Of a stretch of 64,000 bases of DNA, positions 22,042 through 34,368 are shown piece by piece. A program made the translations under genes and the position numbers. The notes under the pieces are model-generated. The model searched no databases. It saw nothing but the letters and a program-made list of their open reading frames with translations, and was not told where the DNA came from. How positions within the stretch are numbered: the first letter of the stretch is position 1; each line of letters opens with the position of its first letter. This stretch comes from Ramazzottius varieornatus (lineage: Eukaryota > Tardigrada > Eutardigrada > Parachela > Ramazzottiidae), in the NCBI GenBank assembly GCA_001949185.1, contig BDGG01000003.1:1993298-2057297 (forward strand), read 5' to 3'.

Positions 22042-22701
22042 GACGTACACGCACGGTGGGGTAGTTTGGGCCAGTAAATAGTTTGGGCCAGACGGAAAAG
22101 ACGGCAAACTTAGAGTTTGTATGGAAGCCAGAAACAAAAATCGGACTAATGTCGTAACGCAGTAAAATTCAACCGCAGAAAATTGTCTTGGACAATGGCC
22201 ATCAGCTGATCAGCTGTTTTACTCTCACACTTCAAAGCTGCTGTGCATGGCTACTCGATTTTCTCTCGGAGAAGCCTTGGAATCGCTGAAAGTGTGCTCA
22301 CCTGAGGAACCTTCCGCCTACCCTTTGTCGAATGCTGATGTGGGTACGCTCGTACCAGCTCCTCCAAAGAAACTTATTGGGTCGAAGAAAGTGCAGTAGG
22401 TTCGCTTCGCTGGTTGTGACGACTTTGATTTCTGATTGTGATTGTAAACAGAGATTTCATATCTGGAGTATCTTGTTTTCGTATGTGCTTATGGTGGGCT
22501 TGTTCCGGCGAAAAAGAATTTCAATATAAGTGTCATGCTTCGAGCTGCTCGTTCCGATACCCAGCACGAACGTGCAGCAGTACTACCAGTAGTGCTCTTT
22601 TTTACACGAAGCAAGAAACTCCTGCCCGTGCCGCCGTTGCGAAACGGCCTGGCCCAAACTATTTACTGGCCTAAACTATCCCACCGTGCGTGTACGTACG
22701 T
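22042..22701. mobile_element. 660-bp element with about 55-bp terminal inverted repeats
   Basis: The left end (22,042-22,095) and the reverse complement of the right end (22,645-22,701) share ACGTACACGCACGGTGGG, TAGTTT and AGTAAATAGTTTGGGCCAG. Inside, a plus frame opens at 22,247 (MATRFSLGEALESLKVC, 50 codons to a TAG at 22,399). A second frame near 22,470-22,670 is rich in Cys and His (CHASSCSFRYPARTC). The element may be a non-autonomous DNA transposon or an element with a small spliced gene. The superfamily cannot be told from the ends. Confidence 0.7.
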
Positions 22702-22784
22702 CGTGCTGGTCGGCATAGATCGCTGTCAGCAGTACAAATCGCACGGGTGAGGTAAAGTTACGCATTTGCAAGATGAGTTGCTCA

Positions 22785-22792
22785 TGACGTCA
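22785..22792. promoter_or_regulatory. CRE palindrome upstream of the trithorax-like gene
   Basis: A perfect TGACGTCA lies 282 bp before the proposed start codon at 23,074. This octamer binds CREB/ATF-type bZIP factors. The location fits a promoter-proximal site; whether it is used is unknown. Confidence 0.3.
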
Positions 22793-23073
22793 GACGATCT
22801 GTTTGGTCGGCTTTGGCAACAGTTTAAGGTGGAAGTTGTGATTTCGTGAGATTATTTTTAGTCGGTTTGTGAATTGCGAAGGAGTGCAATCACCATTCTC
22901 GTCTTTCTCGGCCTGGACATTCGCAAATCCCTCTTCCCTTCCGTGCCTGTTGTTGTTCAAACCGCGTCTCTGATTTCTGTGGGTGTCAGGCTGCGGATCA
23001 AACCTTCTGTATCAGTTTTTCTCAAGAACGTACGGATGGAAATTGGGTGAGCGCTGTTGCATCAGCTGTGCTC

Positions 23074-26000
23074 ATGGATGGAGCAACGCTCGCGACGCAC
23101 TTCAGCCAAGCCGAGTGGGATCTCGTTATTCAAAGCCTACCTTCTTCTCCTCCTGCCCGGATTCAGCAACAAGTTCCAACGGACACGTGGCTACGTCTCC
23201 AGCACGATCTGACAGCGGATATCCCTACTCGTCGTCCTCTTCCTCAGGTGGAAGATCAGCCGGTAGCTGACGAGTGCGCCACGGAGCCAGATGTCACGTC
23301 ATCCAACGCTGCTCTTCCCGCCAGTGCCTATACAGTTCCTCAGCAACTCTTGCCCTATATCAGCAAGTACAACTTCGAAACTTGCAGGAGTACCTATTTT
23401 GTGAGTGGAGACCCTCTTTCGACGAAGGAAAATTTACAGAATGCTGTATTTTTCTTGCAGGAATTCTCCAGTGAACCGTCAACGGCGCAAAAGGCAAGTT
23501 TTCTCCAGGCTGACTACCCGGTTTTTCCCTGTAGTCTGTCGATAAGCTTCTACCCTCCTAGGCGTCTAGTTTGTCCAGGAGAACTGATCAGAGGTGTTTT
23601 GCAACAGCAGTGACCAGCAGGCGATTGAACTTCACTTGTTTATTTTGCGCAACAGGCACTTTAACCGTCTACTGCAGCAGACATCGATGATGTCATTGTG
23701 ACTTCGGGCTTTAACTGCAAGACGTCCGTTTCCGCCCCATTTCCACGACGCGCGGAAATATTTCGAGCGAACTGACTTTGGGGACTTTCAGGAACTTTTT
23801 TATTAAGTTTCTTGAAGCAGTCTTGTACAGTAAGCAAATGAGAGAGACAGGAACAGTCTAGGGGATCTTGCGCCTGATTCCGTAGCAGAGGTGCTACTGT
23901 TCTCCTTGCTCTTTTTAACCTCGTTCAGAATACACTTTACTTGTGAAAATAGCTGGTCTTGTTATTCTTGCAGGGAAAAATCACACCGTCAAAGTACCAG
24001 AAAGGCCTCACCTGCGACTTCCCACCTGACTACAAATGCAAAGTCAGTCCGTTTCCGGTGGTGACAACATGCTCGACTTTCCCTGCCGACTGCCTTTGCG
24101 GGAGATGTGGCAGCATCGGCGACCACACAGTAAGTAGTTTCTTCTTCGGAAAGAAATCACATGTTTTTTTCATATTTCTTTCGATTATCGCTGTTTCATG
24201 CTCCCGCTTTTCTCGAGCCGGATAAAGTCATTTGTCTCTGTAGATGATCCATTGCCTGGGCTGCTGTCAAGCCTACCACGCTTTCTGCGCACATCTTCCC
24301 GAGTCGCTGGTCCATTCCCTCACTTCCTGGTACTGTCATCGATGCGCTGAATGCCGGCATTGCCATGAGAAGGAAGTTTTTGGAAAGAAGTTTGCGTCGG
24401 ACATCATCGAGACCTGTCATCGCTGTCACAGCCAGTATCATGTCCACTGCGAGAAGATTAACCATTTTCTTGTGGTTTGCCGTGAGTCTTCCAAACAGAC
24501 TAAGGTATGAACCTGACCGTTCAACTTGAGTGATCTGCAAACTGATTTTCAGTCTGGTGGAAAATCTAAAGCTCGTCGCACAGAATCGATAAGATCATAA
24601 CGTGAAGTGGCGCTCGATTTCAGTGATATTGGCTGAAAGCGGGAGCCACTTAGAAAAACGATCTTGTCGAGTTTGTTTGTCGAGCTCCTAATTAGTGGTG
24701 ATTATTATTCGTATTTCCAGATTTGCCAGCGGTGCTTCTTCCAGTCGAACTGTCGGGGATGTAGGGCGCGTATAAGTCCCGAGGACATTCTGCGAGAATG
24801 TATAGGGATGAACGGTGAAGCGTGCTCGGTGTGTCGCCACACCGAAGAGTGGGATCTCTGTCGGAAGTGCCTGACCCTTCACCATGATGAAGAGCTCAAG
24901 CAGGTTGTCTGTGATATTTGTAAAGACTCAACGCACGTGAAATGCCTTCGTGATACAGGTAAGAGTTCTTTCTCCGTTCAGTTTCTAAAAATCGCGTTCT
25001 ATCGTCGGGTCTAGTTTTTCGTGGCACCGTTTTGGTAACTCGACTTCTGGTTAGAGTGCGTTGATGATTTTGCCCTTTGTAGATCTCCATCGTCTTTCTA
25101 TTTCTACGGGAAGATTTATCTGCTGTGATTGCCAGAAGAATGTGATAAGTATGAAGAAGGAGGAAGTGTGGACGGAGAAAAGTGCCTTACAAATCATCGA
25201 CCGTCTTCGCCACGATGTCCTGGTGTACATCAACGACTCTCTCGACAAGCCGAGAGTTCCCACGACGGTCTTGTCGCACCTTGAGTCGGTAGACTCTCCA
25301 CCTGCTTCCGAGCTGGACTCGGAACAGCTCAGCTCCGACAGTGGTTTCCAGTCCAACGGCGACACCGAGGGTAAGTCATTTGGCTTGAGCTGACATTTTT
25401 ATTATCTGACTGGACAGGAAGACTTTCGGCTATTCATGGCTCAAGACTTCCAACGTTGTGGTGTTTCCGGTAATCTGTATTTTTTGTTTGTATTATACAG
25501 GTGCTGCTGGTCTTTCCAGAGAGGGGTCAGATGTGTTGAACGTACCGCTCGAAGTGCCTTCTTCGATCGAGCTCAGTCCCCGGCAGAAAAAGTCTATACG
25601 GCCCTCGGTAGCTGTCCAGACTACATCAACAGGACCTCTTGCTCGGCACTCAAGACCTCTGAGTAGCTTCGAGTAAGTTTGTAAATAATTTTTATAGTGG
25701 ATAGAGTGAAGTGAGAATGTTAGTAATCCGGCCGTAAGTTACGCAGGCCTTGTACTTTCACTGGATTTTCACAGACCTGCGTACTGACCGATTATGGTAC
25801 GTGCGCGGTTCCCTGTATGTAGATGCTTGAGACATTGTGGCTCGTATTCAGTTCTGCATATCTTGTTGGGTCCTCGATAGTTTTCGAGGTCGCTGATGTG
25901 GGACTCTGCTGATATGTTTATCCTGTTGCAGGGACGATACATCGGTGTTGGTCCAGTCACTGTCATTGACAAGCGCAGATGTGCCCGATCCCGTGTTCCT

Positions 26001-29000
26001 GCTGGAGGGAAGAGTGGTTCCTGTCCAGCCGGAAGTGCTTCCACCACCTCGAAAAGATTTCAGCAGTGTAGCTGAAGAACTTTCTATCCTTCTTCGAGAG
26101 CTCTTGGTTATCAGAAATGAGAAGGAGGTTTGTCTGTGGCCGATGACTTTCACTCAAGCCATCGAAGTTGCTCTAAGCAAGACCGATCTGCCTGTAGTTT
26201 TGAACCAGACGCTGAGATCGCATTTCAGTGACATGTGTGGCAGACTGACTTTACCGGTAAGAAAAGTTAGCCTGTCATTCAGAACTCCGTTGAGGAAGTA
26301 TCCTAATCAGGACGTCTTTTCCAGAAGGAAGAGGCGTTTCAGGTCGGCAGAATGAAAAGAAGATCACTTCCGGTTGGCACGATCTTCCCCATTGTCCATC
26401 GTGGCGACGAACCGTTGATCCTTCTGAGCGGCGCTTCTGAGCAGTCCTCCACGGGTACTTTAGAGTGCTTTGCGGTTGTTAGACTTTATTGACTTTCTTT
26501 GACTGTGTTGTTGCAGCTGAAGAAAGACGAAAGTCTGTCACTGCAGACCAACGTCTGTGCATGTATTGCACGGTGGCCGGAGATGACAACGTCGGGTACG
26601 GTGGAAGAATTCTCAGTGTCGGTTATGACCTGTGGGCTCACATCGGATGTCTCAACTACGTGGCGACGAAGAAGCGATACTTTGACTACGTCGTCTTCAA
26701 AGTAAGTTTGCTTTTCCACCACGAAGCGCGTCCCTATTGTACCAAATTTGTTCTCATCACCCATAAATATTATAGGTGACTAATATTGACTCGCTGAGGA
26801 AGAACGAGTGCGCTTCCTGTCCAGTTCGAATGGGTGTGATAACGTGCGCCATTAGCAATTGCCGGAACGCATATCATTTCAACTGCGCCATTAACGAGAA
26901 ATGCTCCTTGACAGCTACAAACGGGGTTTGCAAAATTTGTCGAGTTTGTCTAATGGATCAGAAGATACAGAATATAGTACGAAATGCTGACTTCAAATAC
27001 AGTGTGACGTGGGGAAATGATTTGAACCATATCGGTTTTCCAAGTGGCACACGTTTCCGGCCTATAACAATGGAAGCGTGCGCCACTCTAGATAGCGATC
27101 TGTTTTAACAGTTCGATAGTTAATCATCTACCCACGAATTGTTTGAAAGTGTTTCAAGTCGGGATGGAAACGTTGTGAAGGAATAATAATGACACCCGTT
27201 GGTTTTTTTTGCAGGTTGTTTGTACGATACACAAGCACGCCATAGATGAAGTGACGGACATTCGGTTGCTTCGGGTCAACGACTTGGAAGAGTCATTCAC
27301 CAATCTTCCAGTCTTCGTGAAAGCTCCTCCGTCGAACATCCGCAGTGTGGGTAAGTGCGACTGGACTTCGGGCATACGGAAGGATGACGTGAAAGTCTAC
27401 GTTGGTGGCGTCCATGTTGAGCAGCTCGGCAGGCTGGTTAGAGGATGGGATACGCAGGAAACTCTTCTTCCCTGTGGATACAAGTAACGTCAGACTTCTT
27501 CCCTTCTGAGTTGAGAGAGCAGGTTTATGGAAGACGAAACGTGTTCTTGTTTGTAGGATGCATCGTCTTTTCTGGAGCACGAAAGACCCTCGACTGTTGA
27601 CGCGCCACACCTTCTTCACTATGGACATGAACCAGTCGCCGGAGCTGAAGGCGCTCATCTGCTCCATTCTCGAACGAGAAGATATACCCGGTAGTTTTTT
27701 TATACCATGGAAAAAAGACGAATGTTACGAAATATAATTATGAATTCGCTAATATTTGAGAAAGTTTATTTCTGTCGAGCAAGAAATTCAAAAAGAATAA
27801 CAAGGAGCTCACAAGATAGTTTTCCCAAGTGGCGCACGTTTTCACTGTTATCGGTCGAAGGGGTGCGCCACTTACGAAGACGATCTTGTCGAGCTCTCAG
27901 TTTGTGGTGTTTGATAATAATTTTGACTCGAATACCCGACTTTTACACGGCGTTTGTCAGATTTCGAGGTGCTCGAGAAGGTCAGGTCCGAGCGAGAAGC
28001 CGCTCGGCAAAAGGCTAAAGAGGAATCGGAAGTTGAAGTGGACGATTCGCCGACCTTCGACCTGGTCCCATCGGTCCGAAGGACTTCGGTGGACCAGGAA
28101 GTGTACATCGTGACTTCGGGGTCGGTGAACGCGACTACAGTCCAAAGAGACACACCGCTTCAGTTGAAGCCGGCACTCCACAAACCTGCTCCTGTGCAGA
28201 AAGCCCTTTCTTTGGAAGCGCCAGTTCGGCCTCTTCTTCCGAAATCATCTTTCCCGAAACCAGTAGAGATCGAGATACTGCCCGTGGTCGATTTCTCTGA
28301 ACCGGCTGTCGAAGTGTTTCTCGACAGCGAGATGCCAGCCGAAGTGCCCGTCAACGATATGTACGGTATGGATCTCGATCAAGCCTCCTTTGTACAAAGT
28401 TTCTGTGGTGGTGAGGGGACATTACGTGCATGTTTGGTGTTCGTCTTTCTGTTTCGCAGAACTGAATCCCATTCAGTCGTTAACGCTGCTTGTTCGCTTG
28501 TAGATGTCTTCGATCTTCCGGAAGAACTTCCGCCGCCGGTTTCGCACGAGAACGACACAGCGCCCGGTAAGACCAGTCTGCAGATCAAGCAAGAAATAGT
28601 GAAGGGTAGGGAGAAGGAACTGGAACGGAAATCCTTCAGTCCGGAGATCTACGGTCCACCTATCATTCACCATAAGAAACCCGGTGGTCCTCGTAAGTCA
28701 TCGTTGTGCTCCCCAGAATACTCACGCTGTCTTGTGGAACAGCTTTTCTGATTCCACACATCAAAATTTAGTCTTACCCGAGTTACTTTTTAGCCACGCC
28801 TTTGGATGTCATTTCTAACATTCCCGGTAAACGACGACGAGCTGTGACACCTTTCCCGGAATCCCCACTTCTGTCTCAAGGTACGTCGCGTATTCCCGAT
28901 AACTTTTTGTGTTTTTCATGTGGCTTCTTTGGTCAACCGCTCATGATTTGTACACGTGCATACGTACTTGTCTTTTTCGAAACGTAGTAAATTTGTGAAG

Positions 29001-31560
29001 TAGGTTCTAAGAGACGTGTGAAAACTGTCGAACATTAGTAAAGAATCAAAATAGCTGAATTGTGATCCTTCCCGTTTCCTCATCTGGGTTGTGTTCTAGA
29101 CACGAAACGTGCCAGGCTGAACAAAGGGAAACCAACTTCGAAGCGCGATCGAGCTTCACAAGAACCTCATCGTCGATCGGACTGGGTCGCCGAATCAGTT
29201 ATCACAAGCGAGGTCGACAGCGCCTGGAGCGAGTGCAGTGCTCGGTCCGAGTTGGTGGCCACTCCCGAACGTCGAACACTTCGATCCAGCAAACACGTCA
29301 CATCAACTGAAAGCCCGATCCAGCAAGCCAAAGGAAGAAAGTCGATCGTCGAGAGTTCTCCTGACATCAGTCCACCTCTGGAATACTCGAAGAGACTTTC
29401 TACCCGCTCTTCAGTCACTCTTCCGCATCCTCTGAAGAAGAAGAAGACGCAACCGGAAGCTAAGGCAGAAATCAGAACAGTAAACTCAAACAAGAAGAAT
29501 ACAGTTCACAAAAACACAAGCAAGACTAATAAGTCAGTCTCGATGCCGGCTAGAAGGTTCTTTCAAGAAAGTCCTTCAAAGCAGAAAGAGAAAGCGAAAA
29601 TCTCGAGTGAGAAGCGGAATAAGAATGGAAATGGTTCGGTGGCGTCGCTGAAGTATGTTGCGGTTGGGAAGGGTGGGACTCTGCGAAGTTCGGCAAGGTT
29701 GAAGACAAATGACGTGCCTTCAGCGGTCTCAAGCTCAGAGATCGCTTTCAGGCCTGTTGCAGTGCAGAGAAAGGAGGAACAGACCTTAGCGAAGAAGAAC
29801 GATGGTGGGAAGGAAGTGGTGACAGTGAAGCTTCTTCTGGAAAAGATGAAGAAGAAAGTTCACTTCAGCAAGCAAATTAGCGAGTCAGTCTTCACACCCA
29901 TCTTTGACGGTGAGAATATTTATTACGATTTCCCTCGAGTCTCAGTATAACAAACTTTTAGGTTTAGAATCAGTCTTTTCATAATTTCCATAATCATTTG
30001 GATTATCTGAGACATCGGCAAATGACTCGATCTTTTTCCTAATGACGCACGCTGTTAGTCAGTAACAATAGAAAATGTGCGCCACTTGAAATTACGGTCC
30101 TGTTTACTTCCTTCGCCGACTTTCCTTTTTAATATTCTTCTTGTTTTATAGAGATCAGAGGGTATGTGACCGGTAGTGGACAAGCCCTGATGGATTCCGG
30201 TCCTTATTCTTGTCCCGCAGTGTACGATCCTGAGCCCCAGAGTTTTTCTGAAGTGAAGCGACGTGGAAGGGAGGAGATCGAGCGACGAAGGAAGAGACGC
30301 GTGATGCGTCTGCTGGACATGCTGAAGACGCAGGACCTATCGCTCGTTTCCAAGAGTCCTTCGCAGCTCTGTGTCCTTGTGGCTGAAGATGGCTTCTTGG
30401 TAGCCTCTCACACATACGGAGGTAAGAATTAAATCACGCTAGTACCCTTCTACAAAAGGCTCAGATGTTTTGATCACAAAGTCACAAAGGAATCAGAATT
30501 TTTGCGAGCTCGGAAGACAAACTCGACGGGATTGTTTTCTCGAGTGGCGCACATTGTCAGTGGTTTTGTCTCAGAGCTTGCGCCAATTGGGAGAAAGGAT
30601 GTTGTGGAGGTTGTTTGCCTAGGTCCTGTCCCTAGAGTATTTCCAGAAGCTATTTGTTGATCTGTGGAGAATCTGTGTTTTCTTTCTAGATTTAGTGACG
30701 CACCTGTACGAGCAGCTAGACAGGAGCCGACTCGCTTTCGGTCTGACTCTTCCCACACCCTTCGGGAAACCCATCCTGATGGATCCTTTGGAGTTCGTCG
30801 GTTTGAGTTACAACGTAGTACGCTTCATGCTGGAGCAGCTGACGATCCCCGCTAACGCCTTTAATGTGTACGAGCGCAAGTACTTTTCGAAAGAAGTGCT
30901 GAAGGGAAGGTCCAAAGGCGAACTGGAAAGCTTCCGCATGACGCTCTTCGACCGCGGTCCCACATGCTCGACGTGCCCGCTACCCTTCTTCTGCTTCGTC
31001 ATTTACGAGTAAGTCGTTCCTTGGTTCCCTCGCGTAGTAACGGATTCTGTAGCTTGATTCGGTTCTCTAACAAGTGTGTTGTTGCAGAGGACGAACTTAC
31101 GCCAGAGTACCTCTTCACGAACGGCAAGTCGTGATGAAATGGAACGTTCCTTACGAACCACTCGAGCAAAACGTAAGCGTGCATCGAACTTCAGAAGTTT
31201 TCTCGATGAGTCGAACTAAAGGAAGAGAGGAGTAATTCACATCTTTTTCATTTTTCAGGCGAATTCTTCATCCATGTATCGAGTCCGCGATACAATCCAA
31301 GTTAGCCCGTCGAACTTCCCCGAATATTACGAAGAAATACGGCATAGCACAAGGGTAAGTGAATCGTGAAAATTTCCAGTTTTTCAATCATGATTAGAAA
31401 TGGTCCGAACGAACGAAATGGTTTCTAGGGACGTAAAGAGTCATGAAGACGTGACTGACGGGTGATTTCTGTGATTTTTTAGCAAACTTGTGTGATGGTG
31501 TACACCGTGCATCAGGACCAGAACGTGGTCTCTCTCGCCCTCGTCTCGAAATCAGCGTAA
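23074..31560 (+). CDS. trx: Trithorax/KMT2A-like protein without a visible SET domain
   Basis: Chromatin regulator of the MLL1/trithorax type, many exons. The ATG at 23,074 begins a short N-terminus without AT-hooks or CXXC. PHD1 and PHD2 lie at 24,090-24,470 (CLGCCQAYHAFCAHLP, WYCHRCAECRHCHEKE, CHRCHSQYHVHC). PHD3 is at 24,721-25,135 (ICQRCFFQSNCRGC, VVCDICKDSTHVKC). A weak bromodomain-like helical part is at 26,100-26,255. The extended PHD is at 26,540-27,235 (MYCTVAGDDNVGYGGRIL, LWAHIGCLNY, CAISNCRNAYHFNC). FYRN is at 27,375-27,690 (VGGVHVEQLGRLV, LPCGYKMHRLFWSTKDPR). A low-complexity linker follows at 27,960-29,910, then FYRC at 30,690-30,990 (GLSYNVVRFMLEQL). After FYRC only about 110 residues remain to the stop at 31,560. 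No SET signature (NHSCEPN, YDYKF) is seen there or downstream. Exon borders were read by eye. The intron after STAQK has a GC donor. Confidence 0.85.
24569..24689. repeat. Hairpin element family, copy 2 (trithorax intron)
   Basis: Core GAAGTGGCGCTC / GAGCCACTT, then ACGATCTTGTCGAGTTTGTT and the end CGAGCTCC. It lies in the intron between the PHD2 and PHD3 exons. Confidence 0.75.
27006..27125. repeat. Hairpin element family, copy 3 (trithorax intron)
   Basis: Core AAGTGGCACACGTTTCC / GCGTGCGCCACT, followed by GCGATCTGTT. It lies in the intron inside the extended PHD. Confidence 0.75.
27803..27900. repeat. Hairpin element family, copy 4 (trithorax intron)
   Basis: Ends GGAGCTCACAAGATAG and ACGATCTTGTCGAGCTC; core CAAGTGGCGCACG / GGTGCGCCACTT. 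It lies in the intron after FYRN. Confidence 0.85.
30010..30125. repeat. Hairpin element family, copy 5 (trithorax intron)
   Basis: Left end ATCGGCAAATGACTCGATC, right end TTCGCCGACTTTCC; the core is partly decayed on the left (TAATGACGCACG) and intact on the right (TGTGCGCCACTT). Confidence 0.75.
30505..30629. repeat. Hairpin element family, copy 6 (trithorax intron)
   Basis: Left end GCGAGCTCGGAAGACAAACT, core CGAGTGGCGCACATTGTCAG / CTTGCGCCAATTGG. It lies in the intron before the FYRC exon. Confidence 0.8.
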
Positions 31561-32878
31561 GCGATGATATTCATTTCCGATTAGACGAATTGCAAATTCA
31601 AAATGTTCCTTGTTCAACTGGTAGGTTTCCAGCTGGGACGGAAATCAAGTTTGATCCGACGAGGCTTCCGCGACCCATTGAGGCCATCATTGGTGTCAGC
31701 GACTTTAGCTGCTTCCAGCACAATCGTGACAAGTAAACGAACGTGAAATTAACTTCCCCGATTAAAACATGATGAAATGTCGTTGTTCCGTGAAGAATTG
31801 GGTGCATAAGGATGATGCTTATGCACGTACGCATATGTGAAGATGGATGATCGTTCCTTCCTTTCTTTCTCCAAAGAGCATTGTTTGGCTCTTTTTCGCT
31901 TCTCATAGTTTTGTTATTTCCTCTTTTAGAAAAAGCTCCACTTTGCAGACAGTATTTGCTTTTGTTTTTTGTTCCTAGACCAAAGAAAATAGTTTTTTAT
32001 TACTTAAACGTGACGAAATGATGAACGTCTTCGGTCAACTATGCCGTCGAGAGATTGTTTTCAAAGAGAATAAAATAATAATTTATGAAATCAGTGCTTT
32101 TTCTCCGGCTTATGATTTTTTCTTCGTGATGAGTGGTCCAACAAGGAGTGTTTTCTCTGCATACAGGATATTTGAGACAACATCACGTAGGATTACATAA
32201 TGACTCGTATTCAAGGAATGCGCCGTGAGAGAGGATGGTGTAACGGCAGCCTTGTAAGCCCTGATTTAATTTGAGGAGATTGCTGCCACTACTACGCTTT
32301 TTTCTTGATGATGCTGAGTTGCCGTTTGATCTATCGTGATCGTGACATCAAGCTCGAGAGCGGAACATGGCCAAGCATGGGGCAGCATATCAATCAGTTT
32401 TAACAGCTGCAAGCCGTAACGTGGGTTGGAGAAATTGGATAATCACGATGCTCCTTGCCGGCTAAATTGCCTGTTCGCTGTTGACCACCGACTAGTCCTG
32501 CCATTCGCTTTAGCTCTTAAAAATCTGGGCAAAACAACATCTCGTTTCCTGCCTGGAGGCGGGCATACAGCACGAAATATGAACGATGGAGCATAAAAGC
32601 CAACCGGAATTATCGGTGGCAATAACAATATTTTGTCTGCAAACCATGTTACCGAAGAGAGGGTAGACATGTGCGGGGGCAGCTGCCCAAGTGTGCGAAC
32701 TGACCACAGGGCAGAGCTGCTGTTTACGAAATGGCGCGCTGATGGACTATGTCCCATTGGCCGGCGCAAGCAGTGGGGGAAGACTCACAGATCACCGCTA
32801 TCAAGGACAGGAAACGCAATATCGCTACTCAAATTCATGGATGCAACTCAATCAACTCGCTGTTGCAGGGCGGGACTA

Positions 32879-32910
32879 TGACGTCATCAGAAGCATTTTG
32901 TGTTATAAAG
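32879..32910 (+). promoter_or_regulatory. CRE plus TATA-like site in the gene-poor stretch
   Basis: TGACGTCA at 32879-32886 is followed 16 bp later by TTATAAAG at 32903-32910. The pair looks like a core promoter pointing right, but no coding gene follows closely, so a non-coding transcript or a remote 5' exon would be its product. Chance occurrence is possible. Confidence 0.25.
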
Positions 32911-34326
32911 GCCATTCTCATAGTGGTCAGAGGCAAACTTGACTGCATGGCTTCAGGTCGGTATCCATTGATGTATCACTCTCCGCGATCTCATTCTGAT
33001 CGCTGCTCTCTCGGAAATGTTTTGTTATGTCTCGCGAAGATTACGAAATTCCAGGGTAAATTACATCTAATCTGGATTCGCATTTCCGATCGGCTATCTC
33101 CGCAGCGCTTCAAGGATTTTATTCACCGTGTCATTGGATTTTCCATTCATGCCTGCGATTGATTGACTGGGTTGTTCATGGATTTCGATCACCTTTGAAG
33201 AGGTTTGTGCTGTAGGAATAAGCTATACTGTAGTAATCCATTAGCGAACTTTACAAAATGAACCCGGATTAAAACTCCTGCTTTCCGTTGATCCGGCTTC
33301 TCCTTTTAGTGACCCGCATATTTGTGCAATTTAAAAGGCTGAGAAAGGGGAAGAGTGAGACTGATGAGAGAAAGCTCCGATTAAAGCCTCGACTTTGTCC
33401 TGCACTCCGCTACTTTTATGTCGTCGTAAAAGCTGCAAAGCATCTAAAGCTAATCGTTCTCGGAGCAAAACAAACACAGCATGGTTATCGATACTCGCCA
33501 ACTCCAAGCTTAGGCCTGTGAGTGAAAGTAGGGGAATTGTATTGTTCATTTTGCAGGTTGGAATGTGCACCATTTTCCCAGCAAATTCGGAATAACACGC
33601 ATAACGTACAGGTAACGTCATCGACACAGCCGAACTTACCGGACAGTGGATACTGCAGCCTGCCGAACAGAGGTCGTCATCGAGTGCGTCACGAATCCAA
33701 AGCCATATCACCATCCTTCAATCAACGGGTAAGCAGCCTATTGTATCACTTGATTGACACAACAGTCTGATTTGCCTATTGTGACGTTTTTGACGTGGTT
33801 TCGGTTCTGAAAAGTCTTCCGAGGAGTATCGCGAGCAAGTTTAATGGCGTGAAGTGCATTTGACGGGTACAAGCTGGTCAATGCTGTGGTGTAGTTGTCT
33901 TTGCAGGTCCTGATTGAGTTTCGAACGAACAGTTGGTACTTTGCTAGCTGTCAGGTGGTGTTAGACGGAACGATGCTTGAGAAATATGATTTTGCTGTCA
34001 TGTGTTAGGAACGATAGCCGTTGCCGACGGAAATGATGCTTCGTTGCATCTCTTGTCCGATCAGGTCGCTCTTTCTAGCGTCATTCGAGCGCGGTCCTAG
34101 GCCAGCTTCTCCGATCGATCGCTGCGCGGAGCGCGGTCAGCCATGAAGTGAAGCAATCTCTGACTGACCATCTGTGCTTTGTAAAGGCAGAGTGGGTTGG
34201 TAAAGGCTTCCCATCACGGTGACTTACAGACCACTCGTGCGTTTCTCTCTGTATTCACTGTAAACAGTAATTTCTCTTTATGCAACGATTACGGGAAACC
34301 ATCGCAGTATTCGGACATAGGCCGGG

Positions 34327-34368
34327 AGAAAGTACAAACGACATGGCGTCATATCGTTTGTACTTTCT
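34327..34368. repeat. 42-nt hairpin, 15-bp perfect arms
   Basis: AGAAAGTACAAACGA (34327-34341) pairs perfectly with 34354-34368 around a 12-nt loop. Pairing extends three more bases outward through a G-T wobble. It has the same arm and loop sizes as the hairpin at 6282-6323. Confidence 0.8.
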
